Shown in pieces: positions 9,290-18,644 of a stretch of 64,000 nucleotides of DNA. The position numbers were made by a program, and so were the translations under genes. The stretch comes from Desulfobotulus pelophilus. GTDB taxonomy: Bacteria; Desulfobacterota; Desulfobacteria; Desulfobacterales; ASO4-4. Position 1 is the stretch's first letter. Each line of letters starts with the position of its first letter. The notes beneath the pieces were generated by a model that saw only the letters and a list, made by a program, of their open reading frames with translations, did no database searches and was not told the origin of the DNA. Location: the NCBI RefSeq assembly GCF_026155325.1, contig NZ_JAPFPW010000003.1, positions 124,001 through 188,000 of the forward strand, in the 5' to 3' direction.

Positions 9290-9682
9290 ATGATACACGA
9301 GAACCGGAAGTGGCCACGGGTATATTTTTCTGTAAACGACGCAGTTGCAGGAGAAATTCTCATCCATAAAGAGCAGGTTTTTTCTGCGCGGGTACTGAAT
9401 GTCAGTGAGGGGGGCCTTGCTCTGAGCCTGAAAGCAGTTCCCGGGACTTCCTTTAAAAAAGGAGACCGGTTTCAGCTGAAAGCTCTGGAGGGTAAGGAGA
9501 TGCTCGTATTGACGGCGCCTGCCGTTATGGAAGTGAAATGGGTAACCGCTCTGGAAGGACTGGAGATGCTGGGGCTGGGGTGCGCTTTTTTATATATGGT
9601 ACCGCCGGACAGAGTCCGCCTGCGCCGTTTTATGGAAGATATGGACAGGGATATCATAAAGCCCGAACCCACCAGAGGGTGA
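9290..9682 (+). CDS. PilZ domain protein
   Basis: A 130-residue single-domain protein that probably binds cyclic di-GMP. Near the start it has RKWPR, matching the PilZ RxxxR motif, and at about residue 36 NVSEGGLALSL, matching [D/N]xSxxG. Both halves of the c-di-GMP binding site are therefore present. The remaining sequence fits a PilZ beta barrel. It may act as a receptor for c-di-GMP signals handled by the EAL and HD-GYP proteins further along the window. It stands alone and ends in a terminator that overlaps its stop codon. Confidence 0.88.
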   Translation: MIHENRKWPRVYFSVNDAVAGEILIHKEQVFSARVLNVSEGGLALSLKAVPGTSFKKGDRFQLKALEGKEMLVLTAPAVMEVKWVTALEGLEMLGLGCAFLYMVPPDRVRLRRFMEDMDRDIIKPEPTRG

Positions 9683-9698
9683 ATTCGGGCCATGGTTT
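9661..9698 (+). terminator. Rho-independent terminator of the PilZ gene
   Basis: Inverted repeat GCCCGAA (9661-9667) with TTCGGGC (9684-9690), followed by CATGG and a run of seven T. The left arm lies inside the last codons of the PilZ gene. Confidence 0.8.
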
Positions 9699-9707
9699 TT
9701 TTCTGGT

Positions 9708-10871
9708 TCAGGCCTCAGACCAGAAAGGCGACATTTCCCGCAGACGGGCAACAATGGGGGGCAGCTGCTCAATGACAGTGTCAATCTCGGCTTCTGTATT
9801 GTAAATGCTTAAGCTGAAACGGATGGTACCATGGGCTGCCGTGTGGGGAACGCCCATGGCTCTGAGTACATGGGAGGGTTCCAGAGAGCCGGAAGTGCAG
9901 GCCGATCCGGATGAGGCGCAGATGCCATGCTGGTTCATCATCAGAAGAATGGCCTCACCTTCAATATACTCAAAGCTGATGGAGCAGGTATTGGGGAGGC
10001 GTGCATCGGGATCCCCATTAATGAAGCATTTGGGGATATGACGGAGAAGTTCTTTTTCAAGGCGGTCACGCATGGCCCTGACCCGTGTGTTTTCTTCTCC
10101 CATTTTTTCTTCCGCCAGCCTGCAGGCCCGTCCAAGGCCAATGATGGAAGCCACGTTTTCTGTTCCGGCCCTTCGCCCGTGTTCCTGATGGCCCCCCACT
10201 ATATAGGGTGAAAACGGCGTACCTTTTCTGATGAAAAGAGCACCAACCCCTTTGGGTGCATGAAGCTTATGGCCTGAAAGCGAAAGCATGTCGATGGGCA
10301 TGTTTTTGAGGTCCATAGGTATTTTGCCCACAGCCTGAACAGCATCTGTGTGGAAAAGAATCCCTTTTTCCCTGCAGAGTCTGCCTATTTTTTCCACGGG
10401 AAAGAGCGTTCCCGTTTCATTGTTGGCCCACATAATGCTCACAATGGCCGTTTCTTCATCAAGGCTTTGGGTCAGAAGCTCCATGTTGAGTCTGCCCTGG
10501 GAGTCAACGGGAATGGTGGTAATCCGGTAGCCTTCTTTTCCCAGTTTTTCGAACAGGGCCTTGATGGCAGGGTGCTCTACCGTGGAAGTGATGAGATGTT
10601 TTTTATCCGGAAAGGCCCGTAGTGCGGCATGAACAGCCGTTGCGTCCGATTCCGTGCCACAGCTGGTGAAAAGAATTTCATCGGTGCTGGCTGCTCCCAG
10701 AAGGCTGGCAACCTCCTGACGGGCTGTCTGAACGGAGGCGGCTACCTGACCACCAAAGGTATGCATGGAGGAAGGATTGCCATAGAGTTCGGTAAAGTAG
10801 GGAAGCATGGCTTCCATTACTTCCGTGGCCACTTTGGTTGTGGCGTTGTTGTCAAGATATACAGGGGTCAT
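9708..10871 (-). CDS. nifS: Cysteine desulfurase NifS
   Basis: PLP enzyme that takes sulfur from L-cysteine and passes it to the NifU scaffold. At 387 residues it shows the class V aminotransferase fold: MTPVYLDNNATTKV start, PLP-Schiff-base lysine in LSGHKLHAPKG (about residue 200), and the persulfide-forming Cys in CASSGSACTSG (about residue 325). The ATG at 10871 directly follows the nifU stop, so the two genes are translationally close. The short active-site loop and the NifU partner point to the NIF-type rather than the SUF-type desulfurase. It probably serves general Fe-S assembly; no nitrogenase genes are in the window. Confidence 0.95.
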   Translation of the reverse strand: MTPVYLDNNATTKVATEVMEAMLPYFTELYGNPSSMHTFGGQVAASVQTARQEVASLLGAASTDEILFTSCGTESDATAVHAALRAFPDKKHLITSTVEHPAIKALFEKLGKEGYRITTIPVDSQGRLNMELLTQSLDEETAIVSIMWANNETGTLFPVEKIGRLCREKGILFHTDAVQAVGKIPMDLKNMPIDMLSLSGHKLHAPKGVGALFIRKGTPFSPYIVGGHQEHGRRAGTENVASIIGLGRACRLAEEKMGEENTRVRAMRDRLEKELLRHIPKCFINGDPDARLPNTCSISFEYIEGEAILLMMNQHGICASSGSACTSGSLEPSHVLRAMGVPHTAAHGTIRFSLSIYNTEAEIDTVIEQLPPIVARLREMSPFWSEA

Positions 10872-10872
10872 A

Positions 10873-11700
10873 TCAGGCCTCCTCCACCACAAGATCATGG
10901 GCAACCAGGGTCCGCAGTCGGGCTTCAACATGATCTTTCAGGGTGATGCGGCTTCTGGAGCAGGTGGCGCAGGCTCCCTGAAGACGTACCAGTACACGAT
11001 TACCGTCCACATCCACAAGCTCAATATTGCCACCGTCCCGTATGAGCGCCGGTTTGATTTCGCTTTCAAGGGTTTCTTCAATTTTTCTTATTTTTTGAAG
11101 GTTGGTCATGCCAGCAGCGGGTTTTTTGGGTTCCAGTATGGTCATTCCCTGACTTTTCTGAATGATCTGAAGAATTTCTTCATGGCAGTTGCCACAGCCT
11201 CCGCCGGCTTTGAGATAGCCGGTAACATCTTCCAGAGATGTCAGGCCTTTTTCCTGCACCGCACGACGAATATCCACATCCGTAACGTTAAAACAGTGGC
11301 AGATAATTTCACCTTCGAGGATTTTTTCGGGCTCACCCTTGTAATAGGCGATGGCTTTTTCCAGTGCCTCCTGACCCATAACAGAACAGTGAATTTTTTC
11401 TTTGGGAAGACCGCCCAGTGCCATGGCAATGTCATCGTTGCTTATTTTTTCGACTTCTTCCAGAGTTTTTCCGATGATCATTTCCGTAAGAACGGAGGAA
11501 GAGGCTATGGCACTTGCGCAGCCGAAGGTCTTGAATCTTGCTTCTGCAATTTTCTTGTCTTTACCAAGGCGAAAAGTAAGTTTCAGTGCGTCTCCGCAGG
11601 CAATGGAGCCTACTTCGCCTATGCCGTCCGGGTTTTCCACTTCGCCGACATTTTTGGGGTTCAGAAAGTGTTCCCGAACCTTATCTGTGTAATCCCACAT
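10873..11700 (-). CDS. nifU: Fe-S cluster scaffold protein NifU
   Basis: Modular 275-residue scaffold. The N-terminal IscU-like domain carries three cluster-binding Cys (IACGDA, FGCASA, IHCSVM). The central BFD-like [2Fe-2S] domain has ICHCFNVTD and GGCGNCHEE. The C-terminal NifU domain has GACATCSRS (CxxC). The ATG at 11700 begins MWDYTDKVREHF, the usual NifU start, and is preceded by AGGAGAG. nifS follows with a one-base gap. The pair is probably the main Fe-S assembly system of this anaerobe. Confidence 0.96.
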   Translation of the reverse strand: MWDYTDKVREHFLNPKNVGEVENPDGIGEVGSIACGDALKLTFRLGKDKKIAEARFKTFGCASAIASSSVLTEMIIGKTLEEVEKISNDDIAMALGGLPKEKIHCSVMGQEALEKAIAYYKGEPEKILEGEIICHCFNVTDVDIRRAVQEKGLTSLEDVTGYLKAGGGCGNCHEEILQIIQKSQGMTILEPKKPAAGMTNLQKIRKIEETLESEIKPALIRDGGNIELVDVDGNRVLVRLQGACATCSRSRITLKDHVEARLRTLVAHDLVVEEA

Positions 11701-11760
11701 GCGTGATGCTCTCCTATGGTTGTCCACCCTTTGTCTGGGCAGGTTGGTAGTCCGGTTTCT

Positions 11761-11781
11761 TTATAGCTCAAGAAACTATAA
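11761..11781. promoter_or_regulatory. Inverted repeat upstream of nifU
   Basis: Perfect 6-bp arms TTATAG and CTATAA separated by 9 nt, 61-81 bp upstream of the nifU start. The position suits an operator or a promoter element of the nifUS operon. An Rrf2-family regulator is one possible ligand, but nothing in the sequence identifies the binding protein. Confidence 0.35.
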
Positions 11782-11876
11782 GTACGGAATGAAAAAATGG
11801 TAGGTACACGTGGGAAAAACGCGGAAACTTTTACGGAAACAGACCTGTTCTGAGGTATATCCCGGAACATGTCTGT

Positions 11877-13265
11877 TCAGGAAGATCCTTTTTCTCCGAG
11901 TTTTCGGTAGAGAGTCCGTCGGCCGATGCCCAGAATGGTGGCCGCACTCCGTTTGTTGCCGCCGGTCTCTTTCAAGACATGCTGGATGTATCGGTTTTCC
12001 AGATCTGCAAGGGAGATCAGTCTGTCGGTGGGGAGAAAGGGAGAGTTTGCGTTCTGTGGCGGAGTGGGGGAGCGGAGATAGTTCCGTATGCGCGAAGGCA
12101 GATGTTCCGGGAAGATGTGATGACCCCTTGCAAAGGTTACTGCCCTTTCCATGGCGTTGCGAAGTTCCCGCACATTGCCGGGAAAGGGGTAGTGGGCAAT
12201 CATATCCAGAGTGGATGCCGAGAATCCTTTGATTGTTTTATCCATGGACAGAGCGAATTGATCCATGAAGCGGGCTGCAAGAAGCTCGATGTCTTCTCCC
12301 CGTTCTCGTAAGGGAGGAACCCTTAGGGTGAAGGTTTCCAGCCTGAAAAAAAGGTCTTCCCTGAAATGTTCCTGCTGGACACTCTTTTCCATGTCCTGAT
12401 GGGTTGCTGCAAGAATGCGGACATCCATCTGACTTTCTCTGTTTTCCCCAACCTTTCGAACTTTGCCATCCTGAAGAATGCGCAGGAGTTTGGCCTGCAG
12501 AAAAAGGGGCATTTCGGATATTTCGTCCAGAAGAAGGGAGCCGCCGCTGGCTTCGGCAAAAAGGCCATGGCGGTTTTGGCTGGCACCCGTAAAGGCTCCG
12601 GCCGCATGACCGAAGAATTCACTTTCCATAAGGTGTTCTGGAATACCAGCACAGTTGACGGGAAGAAAAGGCCCTTTGGCCCGGTTGCTTTCTTTGTGAA
12701 TGGCCTTTGCCACAAGCTCTTTCCCGGAACCGCTTTCTCCCAGAATGAGAACCGGTCCATGCGCCTTGGCCACCTGTCGTATCTGATCGAAAAGAAGGTG
12801 CATGGCCGTACTTTGGCCGTGCATGCCATGGAATCCTTCGGAAGAAAGAAAGCCCCGCATCCGGCACAGGGTATCTCTGATATTTTTTCTTTCCAAAATA
12901 CGCCGGACCGTGAGGGTGAAGTGTTCCAGATCCAGGGGTTTGGTTAAAAAATCCTCAGCTCCTATTTTCAGGGCCTCTACCGCTTTCGTTATGGTGCCAA
13001 AGGCTGTGATCATGAGAAAGCAAGGTGGCGGCTGGTGTTGCAGGGCCAAAACCGTTGTAAGAAAGCTCATGCCATCCATGCCGGGAAGGCTGAGGTCGCA
13101 AATGACAAGGTCCGGCCAGTTGGCTTGCATGATAGTCAGCCCTTTTTCTGCACTGACGGCATGGTCTGCTCGAAAACCGGCATCCCGGATTTCTTCTGTC
13201 AGCAGGGATCCCAGTGCTTTGTCGTCCTCGATAATCAGTATTTGTGCATGGTGTTTTTCTGTCAT
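11877..13265 (-). CDS. Sigma54-dependent response regulator, NtrC family
   Basis: Three-part activator of 462 residues. The receiver domain (about 8-122) has its phosphoacceptor Asp at about residue 57 in LVICDLSLPG. The AAA+ domain (about 150-380) has Walker A GESGSGKE, the sigma54-contacting GAFTGA loop, Walker B LLLDEIS and an arginine-finger region. A Fis-type helix-turn-helix closes the protein (AATILGIGRRTLYRKL). Because GAFTGA is intact it should activate RNA polymerase containing sigma54. It overlaps its cognate kinase gene by 4 nt (ATGA). I did not find a convincing -24/-12 promoter nearby, so its target is unknown. Confidence 0.95.
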   Translation of the reverse strand: MTEKHHAQILIIEDDKALGSLLTEEIRDAGFRADHAVSAEKGLTIMQANWPDLVICDLSLPGMDGMSFLTTVLALQHQPPPCFLMITAFGTITKAVEALKIGAEDFLTKPLDLEHFTLTVRRILERKNIRDTLCRMRGFLSSEGFHGMHGQSTAMHLLFDQIRQVAKAHGPVLILGESGSGKELVAKAIHKESNRAKGPFLPVNCAGIPEHLMESEFFGHAAGAFTGASQNRHGLFAEASGGSLLLDEISEMPLFLQAKLLRILQDGKVRKVGENRESQMDVRILAATHQDMEKSVQQEHFREDLFFRLETFTLRVPPLRERGEDIELLAARFMDQFALSMDKTIKGFSASTLDMIAHYPFPGNVRELRNAMERAVTFARGHHIFPEHLPSRIRNYLRSPTPPQNANSPFLPTDRLISLADLENRYIQHVLKETGGNKRSAATILGIGRRTLYRKLGEKGSS

Positions 13266-14743
13266 GGTTTCCCTTCGCCTTCTGCCTTCTGCTCCGGGAT
13301 AAACAGGTGAAAGCAGCTTCCTTTTTTTCTGTTTGCCGCGATTTCCACGAAGCCTCCATGCTCTTCGGCAACGGTGTGTACCACGGACAGGCCGAGGCCT
13401 GTGCCCTGACCGACCGGTTTCGTGGTAAAAAAAGGTTCAAAAATTTTTGACTGAATTTCAGGGGCAATGCCGGGGCCTTCATCGCATACGGAAAAAAGAA
13501 TACCGCTACTTGTATACTGCCATGAAAAATGAACCTTTCCGCAGGGCGCACACTGAATGGCGTTGCGCAGAAGATTGATCAGTGCCTGCTGCACGCGCAT
13601 GGTATCCATCCGGAGAGGTCGGGAGTTTGTGGGGCCAGTAAGGAGGACATCGCTGCGGCGGCAACTGGCTTCTTCCGACAGGGCAGCGGCAGCGGTGGCT
13701 GCCAGGCGGGCTGGATCGGCAGGAGAGCAGCGCAGAGGATTGCGTCGGCTGAAATTGAGAAGTTGTCGTATGATGGCATCCATACGGCTTACCTGTTCAC
13801 GTATGGATGCAAGGGCTTGTCTCTGTGTGCCGGAAATATTTTTGTCCCGCAGTGCTCGCTGGGCTTTGCCGTTGATGACACTCAGCGGTGAACCCAGTTC
13901 GTGGGCTGTGCCTGCCGCCAGCCTTCCAAGGGCAGCCAGTTTTTCAGAGTGGCGGAGTTTTTTTTCCAGCTCCTCCTGTTTTTCCTGTTGTTCGCGCAGG
14001 GCTTTTTCAGCACTCTGTATGCTGTTGAGCATGTGGTTGAAATGGATGCCGAGGCGGAGGATTTCCATAGGGCCGGTTTCCTGGAAACGATGGCTGCGTT
14101 TACCCTCTGCAATGGTTGCCATGCTGGCCGTCAGTCTTGCAAGGTGCCTGCCCAGGGCTCTGTGGTGCCCGAACAGCACAAGGGTGGATAGGACTGCCAG
14201 CAGTGTCCCGAGAAACAGGATGCCACGCAGTCGGATGGACTGGGTGTGCTGATTGAACTCACTACCCCTGCGGGTAAGATGGAGGAGGCCGAGAATATGC
14301 CCGCCTTGATCCGTGAGAGGGACAAAATAAGAGTAAACATGGTGGCCTGCAATGCGACCGTATTCGCCAAGATTTTCCCCGTCTGCGGCCAGCTCAGAGA
14401 GGCGATCCGTTTTGGGTTCAGGATCCGCAAGGCCCAGCCGGAGGATCTCCTTACCCTGCTGGTCATAAACATAGGCACTGTAAATTCTTCCGATGGCAAG
14501 GGCTGACTCCAGTGCCTGCTGCATACGGGGTATGCTGTCCCTTTGCAGGGCATAGCTTAAGGGGAGCTGAATGGCCCGTGCCACAAGCTCCAGGTCTTTT
14601 TTCATTTGTTGCTCAACTTTGCCTTCGATGGATGTCAGGGCAAAGGTACCGAAGGTGACCAGAGCAAGGGTCAGGGGAATCAGGATATAAAGCAGCAGGG
14701 TCGTACGGAGACCCGGAGGTCTGGATAAAAGACTGGGTTTCAT
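13262..14743 (-). CDS. Membrane sensor histidine kinase (partner of the NtrC-type regulator)
   Basis: A 493-residue inner-membrane kinase. One transmembrane helix lies at about residues 14-37, a periplasmic sensor region follows, a second helix is near 180-200 (ILFLGTLLAVLSTLVLF), then HAMP, a coiled coil, HisKA with phosphoacceptor His in AAGTAHELGSPL, and HATPase with DEGPGIAPE and GTGLGLSVV. The ATG at 14743 is chosen because GAGGAGGAACC precedes it; a GTG at 14761 is in frame. Gene order kinase then regulator, with a 4-nt overlap, resembles ZraS/ZraR and AtoS/AtoC pairs. The stimulus is unknown. Confidence 0.93.
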   Translation of the reverse strand: MKPSLLSRPPGLRTTLLLYILIPLTLALVTFGTFALTSIEGKVEQQMKKDLELVARAIQLPLSYALQRDSIPRMQQALESALAIGRIYSAYVYDQQGKEILRLGLADPEPKTDRLSELAADGENLGEYGRIAGHHVYSYFVPLTDQGGHILGLLHLTRRGSEFNQHTQSIRLRGILFLGTLLAVLSTLVLFGHHRALGRHLARLTASMATIAEGKRSHRFQETGPMEILRLGIHFNHMLNSIQSAEKALREQQEKQEELEKKLRHSEKLAALGRLAAGTAHELGSPLSVINGKAQRALRDKNISGTQRQALASIREQVSRMDAIIRQLLNFSRRNPLRCSPADPARLAATAAAALSEEASCRRSDVLLTGPTNSRPLRMDTMRVQQALINLLRNAIQCAPCGKVHFSWQYTSSGILFSVCDEGPGIAPEIQSKIFEPFFTTKPVGQGTGLGLSVVHTVAEEHGGFVEIAANRKKGSCFHLFIPEQKAEGEGKP

Positions 14744-14961
14744 GGTTCCTCCTCTGCTCACAAAATTAGCACATGTGTCATTTTGCTACAAGGGAGAGGG
14801 GTGGTGCCGGGCTGTCAGTTGGAATGGTATGTGTTGAATATGTTTATGTTTTATACTTATATGTTTTTTGAAATGATGGCTTGGCAATGACTGGTATGTT
14901 CTGTGCAAACGAAAGTCTTCGGTCTGCAGGGGAGAAACTATTTTATTCTTTGCAGAGTGTT

Positions 14962-14984
14962 GCAGGTTTGGTCCAGAAACCTGC
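14962..14984. promoter_or_regulatory. Perfect 8-bp inverted repeat in the DUF4168 gene leader
   Basis: GCAGGTTT (14962-14969) and AAACCTGC (14977-14984) flank a 7-nt spacer, 64 bp upstream of the DUF4168 start. It could be an operator or a leader hairpin. It lies in the 304-bp region between the divergently transcribed kinase gene and the DUF4168 gene, which holds no other gene. Confidence 0.4.
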
Positions 14985-15047
14985 TTCTGGGAAATGGATT
15001 GTTTCTTGGCAGACAAGAAAAGGAAAAAAACCTAACAGGAGGACGGT

Positions 15048-15431
15048 ATGTTCAGCAGATGGTCAGTTTTATGCATTACGCCAGTATTGTTGATTCTGAC
15101 AGTAATGGGTTTACCGGTTATGGCGCAGAATGCCTATCAGCAACCGGCCATGCAGAATCAGGGAATGGAAGTCAGCGGGGGGGATCTGAAGAAGGCGGCA
15201 GAAGCGTACGTGGAAATAGTCCAGATTAATCAGGGGTTTCAGGAGGCCTTACAGGGCGTGGAGACTGCTGGAGAAAGGCAGAGTCTTCAAATGGAGGCGA
15301 ATGAGAAAATGCTGAGTGCGGTGAAAGAAGCCGGTCTGGATGCCCAGAGTTACAATGCCATCGTTCAGCAGGTCGGGGCCGATGAGGAGCTGAGGATGAA
15401 ATTCACCAGCATGTTGAAACAGCTCCATTGA
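15048..15431 (+). CDS. Secreted DUF4168-like protein
   Basis: A 127-residue exported protein. Residues 1-26 form a Sec signal peptide ending in VMA-QNA. The mature part is helical and resembles DUF4168 proteins, with the pattern LKKAAEAYVEIVQINQGF followed by a second helix pair (YNAIVQQVGADEELRMKF). The family's function is unknown; members are small periplasmic helical proteins. The ATG follows AACAGGAGG, a strong ribosome site. It stands alone between an upstream inverted repeat and a terminator pair, and is divergent from the two-component genes, which might regulate it. Confidence 0.75.
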   Translation: MFSRWSVLCITPVLLILTVMGLPVMAQNAYQQPAMQNQGMEVSGGDLKKAAEAYVEIVQINQGFQEALQGVETAGERQSLQMEANEKMLSAVKEAGLDAQSYNAIVQQVGADEELRMKFTSMLKQLH

Positions 15432-15472
15432 TTCTTCGGACCCGGTCGTAAAAATTATCATCCGGTCAGATG

Positions 15473-15515
15473 ATGCCGTGCCTGGCGTATCAGGAGCACG
15501 GCATTATTTTGTATT
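15473..15515. terminator. Terminator hairpin after the DUF4168 gene
   Basis: ATGCCGTGC (15473-15481) pairs with GCACGGCAT (15496-15504), a perfect 9-bp stem followed by TATTTTGTATT. Confidence 0.75.
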
Positions 15516-15570
15516 GAAAACGGTATGCGGTGTTTTGGGCAGGTGGCCCGTTTGTTCGGGGTAAGGTTGT

Positions 15571-15599
15571 AACCCCCGTTTGTTTTCAGGGGTTTTTTA
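15571..15599 (+). terminator. Second terminator hairpin downstream of the DUF4168 gene
   Basis: AACCCC (15571-15576) pairs with GGGGTT (15589-15594), followed by a T run. The rest of the stretch from 15600 to the pseudogene end at 15768 shows no gene. Confidence 0.6.
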
Positions 15600-15767
15600 T
15601 ATCCGGAGTGGGCAAGTCCTGAGGCGAAAATGGCTGGAGGGCCATGGGTCAGGCGGTTTTTCCGGTATCTGTGCAGAATCATGTATGGATTAGTTCTGAT
15701 TGATCCGTAAGCATGCGCAATGTGCCAGGGTAACGGATTCTATGGGAAATCAGTGGTAATATGAAAA

Positions 15768-18630
15768 TCAGCTTTCATCAAACTCTGCGGCATCAAATTT
15801 GAGAACAGAGCAGTTTTCCCGAATGCTGCGCTGTATGTTCTCGTCAAAGCCATCCTTGTTTTTAGCGTGAATTTCAACGGAGATTTCCACATCCACGCCA
15901 AGCCTTGCCGTGAACTGCTGCACCACCTCATCCATCAGAACATTGAAATCCATCTTGGCCCGAACGGGGTCTAAGGAAACGGTTCCGAAGAAACTGGTTT
16001 TCAGGGAAGCCGGGCCTGCCTCTGATCTTGAAGGAGTAGATGTCCTGGCCTCATCTGAGGGTCTGGCAGGGCTGTTTTCACGGATACCGGAAGGGATTTC
16101 TTCCATTCCCCTGCCTGTGGTTTCCGGTTGGGAGGTATTGGCCTCAGATGCTTTTCTTTCCTGTTCCCTCATTTCTTCAAGGATTCTGATGGCAGCATCT
16201 TTTTGAATGAGAAGGCAGGCATCGTCCAGCATATCAATGGAAAGACTTCTACCGAAGCGGAAACCCACATAGCGCTTGTCATCCTTTGCTGCGGCAAAGC
16301 CAAAATAATCTTCGCTTTCAAGGCCTTTGGCAATGCAGGATCGCAGAACGCCCTCATTGAGCAGGCGGGGAAGGTACAGATAATGGCAGGTGTCCTGAAA
16401 GATTTTTTTGGCACTTATGGCCTCGACATCATCCTTGAAATACCATTTTTCCAGCATGTTTTTCAGATGAATGGGAGCCCATGCGGAAATCAGCCATTCT
16501 TCTTCTTTCAGTCTGGACTCAATGGCTTCGGTCAGAGACTGACCGGAAGAGGGCAGGGAAACGGCTTCCCAGGTAAGGACGGGTTTTCCCTTGATGAAGT
16601 CTTCCATGGGGGCCATCAGCCATTTCCAGCATTCCCGGATCATGAGACTGAGGGTTTTATCGGCGGTGTCCCGGTTCCTTTTTGCCTGATTGAGGTGGGC
16701 GATGTCCTGATTCAGGTTGCCCTCTTCAATGTCTTTTACGATGGAATCCCAGGCAAGGTAGGTTTTTCCCCCATCCCGTACCCGGAGCTGGGTATCCGCA
16801 TCCGGTGCAAGAAAAATCAGGCGATTTTGCTTTTGTCTTGGCTGATCTCCCCGTTTGCGAAGAATGGTCTCGGCGGCATCACGGGCGGGACTGTTTGCGC
16901 TGCTGCTGTATCCCGCAGAGGTGGGCAGCACCACAAGGCGGGGGCCGTCACCGTAATCATCGGGAACATCACCGGAGGCTGTGAACACATGGATGCCGGA
17001 AAAAAGATGCCTGCGGCCAAAGAGGGAAGACAGCCTTTTTGGCAGAAGGGGTTGCAGGACTTCGTTTTCGGAAATGTTTTTGATGCGGCTTTCCATTTCC
17101 CGGCGGAGATTGGGCCTTGTGTCCAGCCAGAAACGGTTTTTATCACCATAGAGATAATGTAGCCTGTCCCTGAGCCTTTGCAGCACATCCTCAAAAATGC
17201 CGGGGCTTTGTCCGGGCTGGGCTGCCCCCAGAAGAATGCGGTTGCTTTCAAGGCCCCTCAGCATCTGTTCCCGGCCGGAAGGGCACTGCCCAGAAAGAGG
17301 GTTCGGGCCGTTCTACGGGCTGCCTGTACACTGCCAAAAAGGGTGTTGCGGCTGTCCAGCTCTGCGGGTGTGGATTTTGGGCCATCCACCTCCTTTTCAA
17401 TGACGGGCTCCCAGCCCTGGGGCAGGTAGTGGATGCTCTTGGTGCGCACGGCGCTGATCTCCAGGGGAATGGAGCCGGGCAGGATCATGGCATCGCTGTT
17501 TCCCTGTACCCATAGATGGTGGATCACAATGGCCATGAACGGAAGAACCCCACGGGTGCGCTGGAATTTTTCTAAGGTGGACCAGTCTTCATAGAGGCGG
17601 TCAAAAATCTCCGGATGGATGGGGTAGGAGCGGCAGAGGCGTTCCATGTATTCGCCGGACTGGGTTTCCTGGGGGAATTTATCTGAATACTCATGGTAAA
17701 AATCAAAGAAGTGCCTGCACACCTCCCTCACTTTTTCCTCGGACCCTGCGTCTTCAAAGAGCCTGCGCCTTACGATTTCAAAGGCTTCCTCGGCTGCCAC
17801 GGGTTTCCATACGGATTCAACCCTTGCAAAGTATTTTTCAAGGGAGTTCAGTGCCCTTTGTCCCATGCTGCCGCCAATTTCAAGGTCGGATTCCGGCAGG
17901 GAGGCCAGGAGGATGGCGTTGGGAACGGCTTTCATGGCTTCGGTCAGGGCCTGAATGAAGCTTAGGTTGCTGTCGAAGGTGCCTGCGGCATAGTGCTTGT
18001 CCAGCTCCATCTGGCGCATGAAGGCCGCCAGCTCATCGAGAAGAACCACGCAGGGGGCTGCGGCCTCAAAGAGCTTTGTCAGGCTTTCCTTGCCCGGAGA
18101 CGTGCCTTCTGCGTCACTTTCTGCAACCATGGCATAGCCTTCTTTTCCTAAAAGCTGCCAGGCCAGCTCTCCCCAGAGGGTGGCTACCTTTTGCCCTTCG
18201 TAGGTGCGGGGCTTGCTTGGGGAAAATTTGATACCGTCGATCACGGCAATTTTAGCCTTTGGAAGGGTGAGGATTCCCGCCTCATCCAGAATGAGCGGAA
18301 TCCCTTTAAGCCTGTCTGTGGGTACAAGGCTTTTGGCCAGATGAAACACGGCAATGAGGGTGTGGGTTTTACCGCCGCCAAAGGAGGTCTGAATCTGGAT
18401 GACAGGATCGCCTCCCATGCCGGAAAGCCGTTTTGCCACAGAAAGGAGGAGAAGCCTCATCCCTTCTGTGATGAAGGCTCGGGAGAAAAACTTTTCAGGG
18501 TTCTGGTATTCTTCAGGCGCTTTACCGGAAGCCACCAAAGATAAATCTGCGGCAAACTCGGACTGCTGAAATGTACCTTCCAGTACATCCCTGTGGGGTT
18601 GCGCGATTTCAAGTAGGACTGTAAACGCAT
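15768..18630 (-). pseudogene. DUF499-family ATPase, broken by two frame disruptions
   Basis: A large AAA-type ATPase of the DUF499 family, found in anti-phage gene islands. A ribosome site AAGGAG precedes an ATG at 18630, but the family-like N-terminus ([16 protein letters not shown]) is in another frame, so a disruption lies within the first codons. The second frame runs to a stop at 17258 and contains Walker A FGGGKTHT and Walker [11 protein letters not shown]. At about 17280 FLGSA should continue as PSGREQ, but a base is missing and translation stops; the rest continues in another frame from about 17285 to 15768. The whole would be about 950 residues. No DUF1156 methyltransferase, DUF3780 or helicase partners are nearby. 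Sequencing error is possible, but two lesions suggest decay. Confidence 0.8.
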
Positions 18631-18644
18631 GGTGTTTCTCCTTG

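Noticed and set aside
14744-15047. Sigma54 (-24/-12) promoter for the DUF4168 gene
   Set aside because: A GG...GC pair with correct 12-nt spacing was not found; TTGGCAATGACTGG is close at -24 but has TA at -12.
17258-17300. Programmed frameshift joining the two DUF499 frames
   Set aside because: No slippery heptamer with a downstream structure is evident, and a second disruption near the start codon argues for decay or sequencing error.
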